Below, one piece after another: positions 1 through 8,475 of a stretch of 64,000 bases of DNA. Where the stretch lies: contig NZ_KZ679043.1 of the NCBI RefSeq assembly GCF_003024195.1, positions 1 to 64,000 on the forward strand, read 5' to 3'. Each line of letters begins with the position of its first letter. Within the stretch, counting starts at the first letter, position 1. Under the pieces are notes generated by a model. The model did not search any database. It was not told the DNA's origin and saw nothing but the letters and a program-made list of their open reading frames with translations. A program made the translations under genes and the position numbers. Origin of the DNA: Streptomyces dioscori. GTDB lineage: Bacteria > Actinomycetota > Actinomycetes > Streptomycetales > Streptomycetaceae.

Positions 1-501
1 GCGATGTTCTCCGGCTTCCACTTCTGGTGGCCGAAGTTCACCGGCAAGATGCTCGACGAACGCCTCGGCAAGATCACCTTCTGGACGCTGTTCATCGGCT
101 TCCACGGGACGTTCCTCGTCCAGCACTGGCTGGGCGCCGAGGGCATGCCGCGTCGTTACGCGGACTACCTCGCGGCCGACGGCTTCACCGCGCTGAACAC
201 GATCTCGACGATCAGCTCGTTCGTCCTGGGCCTGTCGATCCTGCCGTTCTTCTACAACGTGTGGAAGACGGCCAAGTACGGCAAGAAGATCGAGGTCGAC
301 GACCCGTGGGGCTACGGCCGTTCGCTGGAGTGGGCCACGTCCTGCCCGCCGCCGCGGCACAACTTCCTCACGCTGCCGCGGATCCGTTCCGAATCCCCGG
401 CGTTCGATCTGCACCACCCCGAGATCGCCGCTCTCGACCAGCTGGAGAACGCCGGTCACGGTGAGAAGGCCCTCGCCGGCGGCAAGGAGGCGGGCAAGTG
501 A
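1..501 (+). CDS. ctaD: Cytochrome c oxidase subunit I, C-terminal part (partial at window edge)
   Basis: This is the last 166 residues of the aa3-type cytochrome c oxidase catalytic subunit; the start lies before the window. The fragment opens in FSGFHFWWPKFTGKML and carries the last transmembrane helices of subunit I (around residues 24-42 and 65-85), followed by a hydrophilic tail with a DDPWGYGRSLEWATSCPPP stretch typical of subunit I C-termini. The haem and CuB ligands are upstream and not visible. It works in the inner membrane as the terminal oxidase of the bcc-aa3 supercomplex whose other genes follow. The stop codon overlaps the GTG start of ctaF by four bases, so the two are translationally coupled. 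Confidence 0.95.
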   Translation, partial: AMFSGFHFWWPKFTGKMLDERLGKITFWTLFIGFHGTFLVQHWLGAEGMPRRYADYLAADGFTALNTISTISSFVLGLSILPFFYNVWKTAKYGKKIEVDDPWGYGRSLEWATSCPPPRHNFLTLPRIRSESPAFDLHHPEIAALDQLENAGHGEKALAGGKEAGK

Positions 502-896
502 AGGTCCAGGGCAAGATGTTCATCTGGCTCGCCGTCTTCATCCTCGTCATGGCGATCGTCTATGGCGTGTGGTCGAAGGAGCCGGCCGGTACCACGGCGC
601 TCTTCCTGGGCTTCGGCCTGAGCGTCATGATCGGCTACTACCTGTGGTTCACGGCCCGGCGGGTCGACACGGGCGCACAGGACAACAAGGAGGCCGACGT
701 CGCGGACGACGCCGGTGAGGTCGGTTTCTTCAGCCCGCACAGCTGGCAGCCGCTCTCGCTCGGTATCGGCGGCGCGCTCGCCTTCCTGGGCGTCGTCTTC
801 GGCTGGTGGCTGCTGTGGTTCTCGGCCCCGATCATCATGATCGGCCTGTGGGGCTGGGTCTTCGAGTACTACCGCGGAGAGAACCAGAATCAGTAA
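498..896 (+). CDS. ctaF: Cytochrome c oxidase subunit IV, actinobacterial type
   Basis: A 132-residue membrane protein of the actinobacterial cytochrome c oxidase subunit 4 family. Four hydrophobic segments are visible at about residues 7-24, 32-52, 85-105 and 108-125, with an acidic loop (about 58-72) between the pairs. It begins with GTG overlapping the ctaD stop, the usual ctaD-ctaF arrangement. It is a small structural subunit of the aa3 oxidase. A strong hairpin terminator lies 17 bases after the stop, so the ctaDF unit probably ends here and ctaE further down has its own promoter. Confidence 0.93.
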   Translation: MKVQGKMFIWLAVFILVMAIVYGVWSKEPAGTTALFLGFGLSVMIGYYLWFTARRVDTGAQDNKEADVADDAGEVGFFSPHSWQPLSLGIGGALAFLGVVFGWWLLWFSAPIIMIGLWGWVFEYYRGENQNQ

Positions 897-912
897 CACG
901 CGCTGAGCGCAC

Positions 913-949
913 GGAAGCCCGGACACCCCGTCAGGAGGTCCGGGCTTCC
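913..949 (+). terminator. Intrinsic terminator after ctaF
   Basis: A perfect 12-bp stem (GGAAGCCCGGAC at 913-924 with its complement at 938-949) closes a 13-nt loop and is followed by CCCCTTTT. It lies directly after ctaF and before the L,D-transpeptidase gene. Confidence 0.8.
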
Positions 950-1026
950 CCCTTTTGCCACGCGTTCCGTCCCTCGCACGGCTCAATGGGCGAGCCGTGA
1001 CGGACCGCGGTTCCTACGCTCGGGAC

Positions 1027-2328
1027 ATGAGCCACTCAGCTTCCTCCAGGAGCGCCGAAGCCGGCCCGGCGCGCCCGCGGAACCGCACCGCCGCCGCCGG
1101 CTGCACGGCGCTGCTGGTCGCCATAGGCGCGGGCGTCACGGCCTGCGGCTCCGGCGGCCACCCGCTCACGGCCGAGCCCTACGACGCGGCGAAGGACCTC
1201 TCCTTCAGCGCCGCCGTCAGCGACGGGAAGAAGGCCGACCCGGACAAGCCCCTGGAGATCACCGCCAAGGACTCCGGCGGACGGATCACCGACGTGACGG
1301 CCACGGATGCCGCAGGACGGTACGTGGCGGGCGAACTCACCGCCGACGGAGCCCGCTGGCACAGCACCTCGCCGCTGGCCGCAGGCGCCCACTACACGGT
1401 GCGGGTGAGCACCGAGGACGACGACGGCGCGCCCGGGCGCAAGACCGTCGGCTTCGAGACCAGCGTCCCGAGGACCAAGAAGCGGCTCGACGTGACGTTC
1501 GGCCCAGACAAGGGCACGTACGGCGTGGGCCAGCCCGTCACCGCCGAACTCAGCGCCCCCGTCAAGGACAGGGCGGCGCGCGCGGTCGTCGAGCGGGCCC
1601 TCAAGGTGCAGTCGCAGCCCGCGGTCGAGGGCGCCTGGCACTGGGTGGACGACAAGGAACTGCATTACCGCCCCAAGGAGTACTGGCCCGCACACGCCAC
1701 TGTGCGGGCCCACAGCAACCTCGCGGGCATCAAGGTGGCCGAGCGCCTCTGGGGCGGCGTGGCCAAGCCCCTGACGCTCACCACGGGCGACCGCCTGGAG
1801 GCCGTGACGGACGCCGCGGCGCACTCGATGACGGTCTACCGCAACGGTGAGGCGATCAACACCATCCCGGTCACCACCGGAAAGCCGGGCTTCGACACCC
1901 GCAACGGCGTCAAGGTGGTGCTGGGCAAGGAGTACTTCGTACGGATGCGCGGCACCAGCATCGGCATCGCCGAGGGCAGCGCGGACTCCTACGACCTGCC
2001 CGTCTACTACGCCACCAGGGTCACCTGGAGCGGCGAGTACGTGCACGCCGCGCCCTGGTCCGCCGGCTCCCAGGGGGCCGCCAACGTCAGCCACGGCTGC
2101 ACCGGCATGAGCACCGCCAACGCCGAGTGGTTCTTCGAGACGGTCCGCGCCGGCGACATCGTCAAGGTCGTCAACTCGTACGGCGACATGATGGACCCGT
2201 TCGGCAACGGCTTCGGCGACTGGAACCTCACCTGGAAGAACTGGCGCAAGGGCAGCGCCCTCACAGCCGACACCCCGGAGGGCCCGCCCCCGGAGTCCCG
2301 CCTGAGACTCACCCCGGAACCGGCATAG
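1027..2328 (+). CDS. L,D-transpeptidase lipoprotein (YkuD fold with Ig-like domains)
   Basis: A 433-residue secreted lipoprotein that should make 3-3 cross-links in peptidoglycan. From the ATG at 1027 there is a basic N-terminus, a hydrophobic segment and a lipobox ending VTAC, so the mature protein is anchored outside the membrane. About 230 residues of beta-rich Ig-like sequence precede the YkuD domain (about residues 255-400), which ends in the catalytic signature SHGCTGMS with Cys358 and an upstream H-A-A-P-W-S segment. The order Ig-like plus YkuD matches mycobacterial LdtMt2-type enzymes. Earlier in-frame starts (GTG 997, ATG 955) would put about 10-24 extra residues before the signal peptide, so I prefer 1027. 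It sits between cytochrome oxidase genes but has no evident functional link to them. Confidence 0.9.
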   Translation: MSHSASSRSAEAGPARPRNRTAAAGCTALLVAIGAGVTACGSGGHPLTAEPYDAAKDLSFSAAVSDGKKADPDKPLEITAKDSGGRITDVTATDAAGRYVAGELTADGARWHSTSPLAAGAHYTVRVSTEDDDGAPGRKTVGFETSVPRTKKRLDVTFGPDKGTYGVGQPVTAELSAPVKDRAARAVVERALKVQSQPAVEGAWHWVDDKELHYRPKEYWPAHATVRAHSNLAGIKVAERLWGGVAKPLTLTTGDRLEAVTDAAAHSMTVYRNGEAINTIPVTTGKPGFDTRNGVKVVLGKEYFVRMRGTSIGIAEGSADSYDLPVYYATRVTWSGEYVHAAPWSAGSQGAANVSHGCTGMSTANAEWFFETVRAGDIVKVVNSYGDMMDPFGNGFGDWNLTWKNWRKGSALTADTPEGPPPESRLRLTPEPA

Positions 2329-2351
2329 GGCGGCCCCGCAGGGGCCCGCCC
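2328..2351 (+). terminator. GC-rich hairpin overlapping the L,D-transpeptidase stop
   Basis: GGGCGGCCCC (2328-2337) pairs with GGGGCCCGCCC (2341-2351) around a three-base loop with one bulge. It starts on the last base of the stop codon. There is no U-run, so it is a likely rho-independent-like hairpin typical of high-GC actinomycetes. Confidence 0.5.
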
Positions 2352-2353
2352 TC

Positions 2354-2375
2354 AGGGGCGCGGGGAACTGCGCGA
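2354..2375. repeat. Dispersed intergenic element R1, single copy
   Basis: One copy of the AGGGGCGCGGGGAACTGCGC element (here called R1), reading forward on +, between two convergent genes. The same sequence recurs in both orientations at 8.5, 10.4, 20.1-20.5, 27.1 and 48.2 kb. It is followed by a weakly conserved GACCAGCCAC tail that is shared with other copies. Confidence 0.85.
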
Positions 2376-2425
2376 CCAGCCACAGCGGACCCGCAGTCGC
2401 CCCACCACGCCATCCAGGACGGCGC

Positions 2426-2827
2426 CTACGCGCTAAGAGCGGGCCTACTGCGAAGAAGCCCCGCCAGCGCGGCGGCGAACTCCACAGGCTCGACCGGCAA
2501 GGTCACAGCGGCCTCGGCCCGACTCCACGTGGCAAGCCAAGCATCCTGCGGCCGCCCGATCAGCAACAGCACGGGAGGACAGTTGAAGATCTCGTCCTTG
2601 ATCTGCCGGCAGATCCCCATCCCGCCCGCGGGAACGGCCTCACCGTCCAGCACGCACACATCGATCCCACCGCGGTCCAGTTCCTTGATCACCGCCGCGG
2701 GGGTCGCGCACTCGATGAACTCCACCTGGGGGACATCGGTCGCGGGCCTGCGCCCCGTCGCGAGCCGCACCTGTTCGCGGGTGTTGGAGTCGTCGCTGTA
2801 GACCAGCACCGTTGCGGTCGGCTGCAT
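2426..2827 (-). CDS. Stand-alone receiver-like domain protein
   Basis: A 133-residue protein with the shape of a response-regulator receiver domain and no output domain. The beta1 end carries the acidic pair SDD (residues 11-13), and the phospho-acceptor position is Asp61 in VCVLDGEA. The beta4 strand PPVLLLIGRP is clear. Where receivers normally have Lys-Pro near the end, this protein reads VTLPVEPVEF, so the conserved lysine appears to be missing. That suggests atypical or phosphorylation-independent signalling. It is convergent with the L,D-transpeptidase and divergent from ctaE. No histidine kinase is adjacent. The fold assignment is fairly secure; the role is unknown. Confidence 0.75.
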   Translation of the reverse strand: MQPTATVLVYSDDSNTREQVRLATGRRPATDVPQVEFIECATPAAVIKELDRGGIDVCVLDGEAVPAGGMGICRQIKDEIFNCPPVLLLIGRPQDAWLATWSRAEAAVTLPVEPVEFAAALAGLLRSRPALSA

Positions 2828-3004
2828 TCTTCCTCCGGGACGTCAGCGTCGTAGAGACAGAGACGGACAGGGTCCGATGCGCGGATGCTACTCCCTCGAT
2901 CACTTCGTCAACACCGGTTCGGACAGGGCTTCGATGGGCCATATGGGCTGGACACACCCCACAGACACCCCGAACGGCACCCCCCGAGGTGAGGGCGGGA
3001 TAAG

Positions 3005-3025
3005 CGACCGACATAATGTCGGTCG
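3005..3025 (+). promoter_or_regulatory. Perfect palindrome covering the ctaE start codon
   Basis: Arms CGACCGACAT (3005-3014) and ATGTCGGTCG (3016-3025) flank a single A. The ATG of ctaE is at 3016-3018, inside the right arm. On DNA this could be an operator or overlap a -10-like CATAAT; on RNA it would form a hairpin hiding the start codon. Confidence 0.55.
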
Positions 3026-3636
3026 TGGCGACAGCAACGACAGTAGATACCGGGCACGCGCACCCGTCGGTCAATCGGCCGAACCTCACCAGCGTCGGAA
3101 CCATCATCTGGCTGAGTTCCGAGCTGATGTTCTTCGCGGCCCTCTTCGCGATGTACTTCACCCTCCGATCGGTGACCGGTCCCGACCACTGGAAGGAAAT
3201 GGCGTCCGCCCTGAACTTCCCGTTCTCGGCGACCAACACCACGATCCTGGTGCTCTCCTCTCTCACTTGCCAGCTCGGCGTGTTCGCGGCCGAACGTGGA
3301 GACGTGAAGAAGCTCCGGATGTGGTTCATCGTCACCTTCGTGATGGGTGCGATCTTCATCGGCGGCCAGGTGTACGAGTACACCGAGCTGGTCAAGCACG
3401 AGGGCCTCTCGCTCTCGTCCGACCCGTACGGCTCGGTGTTCTACCTGACCACCGGCTTCCACGGCCTGCACGTGACGGGTGGTCTCATCGCCTTCCTGCT
3501 GGTCCTCGGGCGCACTTACGCGGCCCGCAGGTTCACGCACGAGCAGGCGACCGCCGCCATCGTCGTGTCCTACTACTGGCACTTCGTCGATGTCGTCTGG
3601 ATCGGCCTTTTCGCCACGATCTACATGATCAAGTAG
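3016..3636 (+). CDS. ctaE: Cytochrome c oxidase subunit III
   Basis: A 206-residue integral membrane protein with five hydrophobic helices, matching the five-helix actinobacterial subunit III. The stretches WLSSELMFFAALFAMYF and FYLTTGFHGLHVTGG, and the terminal helix YYWHFVDVVWIGLF, are diagnostic. It is a structural subunit of the aa3 oxidase in the cytoplasmic membrane. It starts the ctaE-qcrCAB unit. No good Shine-Dalgarno sequence precedes the ATG, which sits in a perfect palindrome, so initiation may be leaderless or controlled by that structure. A GTG at 3025 is a possible alternative start. Confidence 0.95.
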   Translation: MSVVATATTVDTGHAHPSVNRPNLTSVGTIIWLSSELMFFAALFAMYFTLRSVTGPDHWKEMASALNFPFSATNTTILVLSSLTCQLGVFAAERGDVKKLRMWFIVTFVMGAIFIGGQVYEYTELVKHEGLSLSSDPYGSVFYLTTGFHGLHVTGGLIAFLLVLGRTYAARRFTHEQATAAIVVSYYWHFVDVVWIGLFATIYMIK

Positions 3637-3701
3637 CCGGGCCAGTTCCCGCGTACATTCCAGAAGCATCGACGCTGAAGATCCTGACACCGGGGTAATC
3701 C

Positions 3702-4511
3702 GTGAAAAAGCTCTCCGCACGACGACGCCATCCGTTGGCGGCGGTCGTCGTCCTACTCCTCGCGCTGGCGGCCACCGGGGGGCTGTACACCGCGTTCGCG
3801 CCCGCGGACAAGGCACAGGCCGATACATCCGCCCAGTCCCTCGCCATCGACGAGGGCAAGAAGCTCTACGCCGTCGGCTGCGCCAGCTGCCACGGCACCG
3901 GCGGTGAGGGCTCGACCGACGGTCCCAGCCTGGTCGGCGTGGGCGCCGCGGCCGTGGACTTCCAGGTCGGCACCGGCCGCATGCCCGCCCAGCAGCCGGG
4001 CGCGCAGGTTCCGAAGAAGAAGGTCATCTACTCGCAGGCGGAGATCGACCAGCTCGCGGCGTTCGTCGCCTCGCTGGGCGCCGGTCCGAACGTGCCGACC
4101 GAGGAGCAGTACAACCCCGAGGGCGCGGACATCGCCGAGGGCGGGGAGCTGTTCCGTACCAACTGCGCGCAGTGCCACAACTTCACCGGCAAGGGCGGCG
4201 CGTTGACGAACGGAAAGTTCGCCCCGACGCTGGAGGATGTCGACCCGAAGCACCTCTACGAGGCCATGCAGACCGGCCCGCAGAACATGCCGTCCTTCCC
4301 CGACACCACGCTGACGGAGAAGAACAAGAAGGACATCATCGCGTACCTCGACGCGGTCAACAGCGACGACTCGGAGAGCCCCGGTGGTCTGGAGCTGGGC
4401 GGCCTCGGGCCGGTCAGTGAAGGCCTCTTCGGCTGGATCTTCGGTCTCGGCGGTCTGATCGCCGTAGCCGTGTGGGTCGCCGCCCGGACCGCAAAGGCCA
4501 AGAAGTCATGA
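3702..4511 (+). CDS. qcrC: Cytochrome bc1 complex dihaem cytochrome c subunit
   Basis: A 269-residue dihaem cytochrome cc that replaces soluble cytochrome c in actinobacteria and passes electrons from the Rieske centre to the aa3 oxidase. It has an N-terminal membrane anchor (about residues 11-32), two haem-attachment motifs CASCH (60-64) and CAQCH (155-159), and a C-terminal transmembrane helix (about 240-262) with a basic end. The GTG start follows a 65-nt gap after ctaE. The 3' end overlaps qcrA by four bases (ATGA), so translation is coupled. This architecture is the hallmark of the bcc-aa3 supercomplex. Confidence 0.96.
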   Translation: MKKLSARRRHPLAAVVVLLLALAATGGLYTAFAPADKAQADTSAQSLAIDEGKKLYAVGCASCHGTGGEGSTDGPSLVGVGAAAVDFQVGTGRMPAQQPGAQVPKKKVIYSQAEIDQLAAFVASLGAGPNVPTEEQYNPEGADIAEGGELFRTNCAQCHNFTGKGGALTNGKFAPTLEDVDPKHLYEAMQTGPQNMPSFPDTTLTEKNKKDIIAYLDAVNSDDSESPGGLELGGLGPVSEGLFGWIFGLGGLIAVAVWVAARTAKAKKS

Positions 4512-5581
4512 GTAGCCAAGACATTCCAGAAGAGAACCTGCCCGCCGAGCGGGCCGCCGACGAGCACGCTCACGCGCACGGTGACGTGAGCGTGGCGCAC
4601 GAGAAGGATCCCTTCGCGGATCCCGGTCTGCCGCCGCACGAGCACCGCATCCAGGACATCGACGAGCGGGCCGCCAAGCGCTCCGAGCGCACGGTCGCCC
4701 TGCTGTTCACGCTCTCGATGCTCTCCACGGTCGGCTTCATCGCGTCCTTCGTGACGATCCCGGCCGACCGAATCGTCTACATCTTCCCGCTCGGTCACAT
4801 CAGCGGTCTGAACTTCGCCCTGGGCATGACGCTCGGCCTGGCGCTGTTCTGCATCGGCGCGGGCGCGGTCCACTGGGCCCGCACCCTGATGTCCGACGAG
4901 GAGATGACCGACGAGCGCCACGCCATCGCGGCGGAGCCCGAGGTCAAGGCCAAGGTGCTGGCCGACTTCAAGCAGGGCGCCAAGGAATCCGCGCTCGGCC
5001 GCCGCAAGCTCATCCGCAACACGATGTTCGGCGCGCTGACCCTGTTCCCGCTGTCCGGCATCGTCCTGCTGCGCGACCTCGGTCCGCTGCCGGAGGACAA
5101 GCTCCGGCACACGCTGTGGTCCAAGGGCAAGCTGCTCGTCAACATGAACACGAACGAGCCGCTGCGCCCGTCCGACGTCGCCGTGGGCTCGCTCACCTTC
5201 GCCAAGCCCGAGGGCCTGGAGGAGGAGGACCACGAGTTCCAGACCGAGATCGCCAAGGCGGCCCTGATGATCGTCCGGCTCCAGCCGGAGAACATCAAGG
5301 ACAAGCGTGAGCTTGAGTGGTCCCACGAGGGCATCGTGGCGTACTCGAAGATCTGCACCCACGTCGGTTGCCCGATCTCCCTTTACGAGCAGCAGACGCA
5401 CCACGTCCTCTGCCCGTGCCACCAGTCCACCTTCGACCTCGCCGACGGTGCCCGAGTGATCTTCGGCCCGGCCGGTCACGCCCTGCCGCAGCTGCGGATC
5501 GGTGTGAACGACGAGGGCTACCTTGAGGCGCACGGCGACTTCGAAGAGCCCGTCGGTCCTTCATTCTGGGAGCGCGGATGA
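4508..5581 (+). CDS. qcrA: Cytochrome bc1 complex Rieske iron-sulfur subunit
   Basis: A 357-residue actinobacterial Rieske protein with an extended N-terminal region. After an acidic, His-rich N-terminus (EHAHAHGD) come three hydrophobic helices at about residues 62-80, 97-117 and 173-190, as in mycobacterial QcrA. The [2Fe-2S] ligands are CTHVGC (283-288) and CPCHQS (302-307). It oxidises menaquinol at the outer face of the membrane. The ATG at 4508 overlaps the qcrC stop and so is preferred to a longer in-frame start at 4472. The stop overlaps the qcrB start in the same ATGA manner. Confidence 0.96.
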   Translation: MSSQDIPEENLPAERAADEHAHAHGDVSVAHEKDPFADPGLPPHEHRIQDIDERAAKRSERTVALLFTLSMLSTVGFIASFVTIPADRIVYIFPLGHISGLNFALGMTLGLALFCIGAGAVHWARTLMSDEEMTDERHAIAAEPEVKAKVLADFKQGAKESALGRRKLIRNTMFGALTLFPLSGIVLLRDLGPLPEDKLRHTLWSKGKLLVNMNTNEPLRPSDVAVGSLTFAKPEGLEEEDHEFQTEIAKAALMIVRLQPENIKDKRELEWSHEGIVAYSKICTHVGCPISLYEQQTHHVLCPCHQSTFDLADGARVIFGPAGHALPQLRIGVNDEGYLEAHGDFEEPVGPSFWERG

Positions 5582-7236
5582 GCACTACGACCACCCCGAA
5601 CCCCTCGGGCGCAGGTGCGCCGGGCCGTTCGCGAGAGAAGGCGCCGGCCGGCGAGAAGATCGCCGACTGGGCCGACGGCCGGCTGGGGATCTACTCCCTG
5701 GCCAAGGCCAACATGCGCAAGATCTTCCCGGACCACTGGTCCTTCATGCTGGGCGAGATCTGCCTCTACAGCTTCCTGATCATCATCCTCACGGGTGTGT
5801 ATCTGACGCTGTTCTTCCACCCCTCGATGAACGAGATCGAGTACCACGGAAGCTATGTCCCGCTCCAGGGGCAGCTGATGTCGGAGGCGTTCGCCTCCAC
5901 GCTGGACATCAGCTTCGACGTCCGCGGCGGTCTGCTCATCCGGCAGATCCACCACTGGGCGGCGCTCGTCTTCCTGGCCGCCATGTTCGTGCACATGATG
6001 CGCGTCTTCTTCACGGGTGCGTTCCGCAAGCCCCGTGAGGTCAACTGGCTGTTCGGCTTCCTGCTGTTCGTCCTCGGCATGTTCACCGGGTTCACCGGTT
6101 ACTCGCTCCCGGACGACCTGCTCTCCGGCACCGGTGTCCGCTTCATGGAGGGCGCGGTCCTGGCCGTGCCGGTCGTCGGCACGTACCTGTCGTTCTTCCT
6201 GTTCGGCGGGGAGTTCCCCGGCGGCGACTTCGTGGCCCGTTTCTACTCGGTCCACATCCTGCTGCTGCCGGGCATCATGCTGGGTCTGGTGGTCGCCCAC
6301 CTGATCCTGGTCTTCTACCACAAGCACACGCAGTTCGCGGGCCCCGGCAAGACGAACAACAACGTCGTGGGCATGCCCCTGCTGCCGGTCTACATGGCCA
6401 AGGCCGGAGGCTTCTTCTTCCTGGTCTTCGGCTTCATCGCCGTGCTGGCGGCGGTCGCGTCCATCAACCCGATCTGGGCCCTGGGGCCGTACCGGCCGGA
6501 CCAGGTGTCCACGGGCGCCCAGCCCGACTGGTACATGGGCTTCTCCGAGGGCCTGATCCGTGTCATGCCGGGCTGGGAGATCAACTTCTGGGGTCACACG
6601 CTCGCCCTGGGCGTGTTCATCCCGCTGATGATCTTCCCGCTGGTCCTGGTCGCGATCGCCGTGTACCCGTTCATCGAGGCGTGGGTGACCGGCGACCAGC
6701 GCGAGCACCACATCCTGGACCGCCCGCGCAACGCGCCGACCCGTACGGGATTCGGTGTCGCCTGGATCACTCTGTACATGGTGCTGCTGGTCGGCGGTGG
6801 GAACGACCTGTGGGCCACCCACTTCCACCTCTCGATCAACACCATCACCTGGTTCGTCCGGGTCGCGTTCTTCGTCGCCCCGGTGCTCGCGTTCATCGTC
6901 ACCAAGCGGATCTGCCTCGGCCTGCAGCGCCGGGACAAGGACAAGGTGCTGCACGGCCGCGAGTCGGGCATCATCAAGCGCCTGCCGCACGGTGAGTTCG
7001 TCGAGGTGCACGAGCCGCTCAGCCAGGAGGCCATGCACACCCTCACGGCGCACGAGCAGTACCAGCCGGCCGAGATCGGCCCGACGGTCGACGAGAACGG
7101 TGTCGAGCGCAAGGTGAAGGGCCCGCAGAAGCTCCGCGCCAAGCTCAGCACCGCCTACTACGGCGAGGACGGCCAGATCCCCAAGCCGACCGCCGAGGAG
7201 TACAAGGAGATCACGAGCGGCCACGGCCACCACTGA
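5578..7236 (+). CDS. qcrB: Cytochrome bc1 complex cytochrome b subunit
   Basis: A 552-residue cytochrome b, the menaquinol-oxidising core of the complex. Haem-binding histidines lie in the helices around IRQIHHWAALVFLAAMFVHMMR and YSVHILLLPGIMLGLVVAHLILVFYHKH. The Qo-site region includes the PDW motif in AQPDWYMGF. About nine transmembrane helices are visible. The C-terminus extends about 120 residues beyond the last helix into a charged cytoplasmic tail, as in other actinobacteria. It is the last gene of the ctaE-qcrCAB unit and is followed by a strong terminator. Confidence 0.97.
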   Translation: MSTTTTPNPSGAGAPGRSREKAPAGEKIADWADGRLGIYSLAKANMRKIFPDHWSFMLGEICLYSFLIIILTGVYLTLFFHPSMNEIEYHGSYVPLQGQLMSEAFASTLDISFDVRGGLLIRQIHHWAALVFLAAMFVHMMRVFFTGAFRKPREVNWLFGFLLFVLGMFTGFTGYSLPDDLLSGTGVRFMEGAVLAVPVVGTYLSFFLFGGEFPGGDFVARFYSVHILLLPGIMLGLVVAHLILVFYHKHTQFAGPGKTNNNVVGMPLLPVYMAKAGGFFFLVFGFIAVLAAVASINPIWALGPYRPDQVSTGAQPDWYMGFSEGLIRVMPGWEINFWGHTLALGVFIPLMIFPLVLVAIAVYPFIEAWVTGDQREHHILDRPRNAPTRTGFGVAWITLYMVLLVGGGNDLWATHFHLSINTITWFVRVAFFVAPVLAFIVTKRICLGLQRRDKDKVLHGRESGIIKRLPHGEFVEVHEPLSQEAMHTLTAHEQYQPAEIGPTVDENGVERKVKGPQKLRAKLSTAYYGEDGQIPKPTAEEYKEITSGHGHH

Positions 7237-7259
7237 TCACCACCTGTTCGCCACGGCAG

Positions 7260-7288
7260 GAGCCCCGTCCATTGCATGGACGGGGCTC
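7260..7288 (+). terminator. Intrinsic terminator after qcrB
   Basis: A perfect 12-bp stem, GAGCCCCGTCCA (7260-7271) with its complement (7277-7288), closes a five-base loop and is followed by TTT. It ends the respiratory operon 24 bases after qcrB. Confidence 0.9.
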
Positions 7289-7366
7289 TTTGCCGTCCCA
7301 GGGGCTGGATAGGGTGGCCTCGTCCCTGAAACCTCACGCCCACGAACACGAACCCAGGAGCGGCAG

Positions 7367-8431
7367 ATGAGTGCTGTGACCCCCGCTGGAGGCGACTTCG
7401 CGGCGGGCCGTTCCTGGCCCGCCCTCCTGAACGGCCTGCTGGACGGGCGCGACCTGAGCGCCGACGACACGGCCTGGGCGATGGACCTGATCATGCGGGG
7501 CGAGGCGACCGACGCGCAGATCGCCGGGTTCGCGGTGGCGCTGCGGGCCAAGGGCGAGACCGTCGAGGAGATCTCCGGCATGGTGCGCACGATGTACGCG
7601 CACGCCAACGTGATCGAGGTACCGGGCGACACCGTCGACATCGTCGGTACGGGCGGCGACGGCGCGAAGACGGTCAACATCTCCACCATGTCGGCCGTCG
7701 TCATCGCCGGTACGGGTGCCAAGGTCGTCAAGCACGGCAACCGCGCCGCGTCCTCCGCGTCCGGTGCCTCGGACGTCCTCGAAAAGCTCGGCGTCAATCT
7801 GGAGCTGACTCCGCGGCGGGTGGCCGAGGTGGCCGAGGAGGCCGGGATCACCTTCTGCTTCGCCGTGAAGTTCCATCCGGCGCTGCGGCACGTGGCGGCG
7901 GCGCGTGGGCAGCTGGGGATCCGGACGACCTTCAACTTCCTCGGTCCGCTCACGAATCCGGCCCGGGTGAAGTCCCAGGCCGTCGGGGTCGCGCACGCGC
8001 CCATGGCGCCCATCGTGGCCGGGGTCCTCGCGGAGCGCGGCAACTCCTCGCTCGTCTTCCGCGGCGACGACGGGCTCGACGAGCTGACCACCACGGCCAC
8101 GTCCCGGGTGTGGATCGTCCGGGACGGCAAGGTGCGCGAGGAGGCCTTCGACCCGCGGGACGTGGGGATCGAGCTGGTGCCCGTGGAGGCGCTGCGGGGG
8201 GCTGACGCGTCGTACAACGCGGATGTCGCGCGACGGCTGCTGGGGGGCGAGCGGGGGCCCGTACGGGACGCCGTGCTGCTGAACTCGGCGGCGGCGCTGG
8301 TGGCGCTCGCGCCCGGCCCTGGATCGCTCGCCGAGCAGATCCGCGGCGGGATGGCTCGCGCCGCGGAGGCGATCGACTCCGGCGCGGCGTTGCGGACGCT
8401 GGAGCGGTGGGTGGCGGCGACCAACGCGTAG
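7367..8431 (+). CDS. trpD: Anthranilate phosphoribosyltransferase
   Basis: A 354-residue enzyme that joins anthranilate to PRPP, the second committed step of tryptophan synthesis. The PRPP-binding loop GTGGDGAKTVNIST (about residues 93-106), KHGNRAASSASGASDVLEKLG (about 121-141) and the metal-site segment GDDGLDEL are all present. It is a solitary trp gene here, about 27 kb from the fused anthranilate synthase gene in the same window. A TAGGGT -10-like hexamer lies at 7310-7315, and AGGAG precedes the ATG, so it is probably transcribed on its own. Confidence 0.96.
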   Translation: MSAVTPAGGDFAAGRSWPALLNGLLDGRDLSADDTAWAMDLIMRGEATDAQIAGFAVALRAKGETVEEISGMVRTMYAHANVIEVPGDTVDIVGTGGDGAKTVNISTMSAVVIAGTGAKVVKHGNRAASSASGASDVLEKLGVNLELTPRRVAEVAEEAGITFCFAVKFHPALRHVAAARGQLGIRTTFNFLGPLTNPARVKSQAVGVAHAPMAPIVAGVLAERGNSSLVFRGDDGLDELTTTATSRVWIVRDGKVREEAFDPRDVGIELVPVEALRGADASYNADVARRLLGGERGPVRDAVLLNSAAALVALAPGPGSLAEQIRGGMARAAEAIDSGAALRTLERWVAATNA

Positions 8432-8475
8432 GCGCTGGCGCTGGCGGTGCGGGTTGGCGGGGCGGGCGTAAAAGA

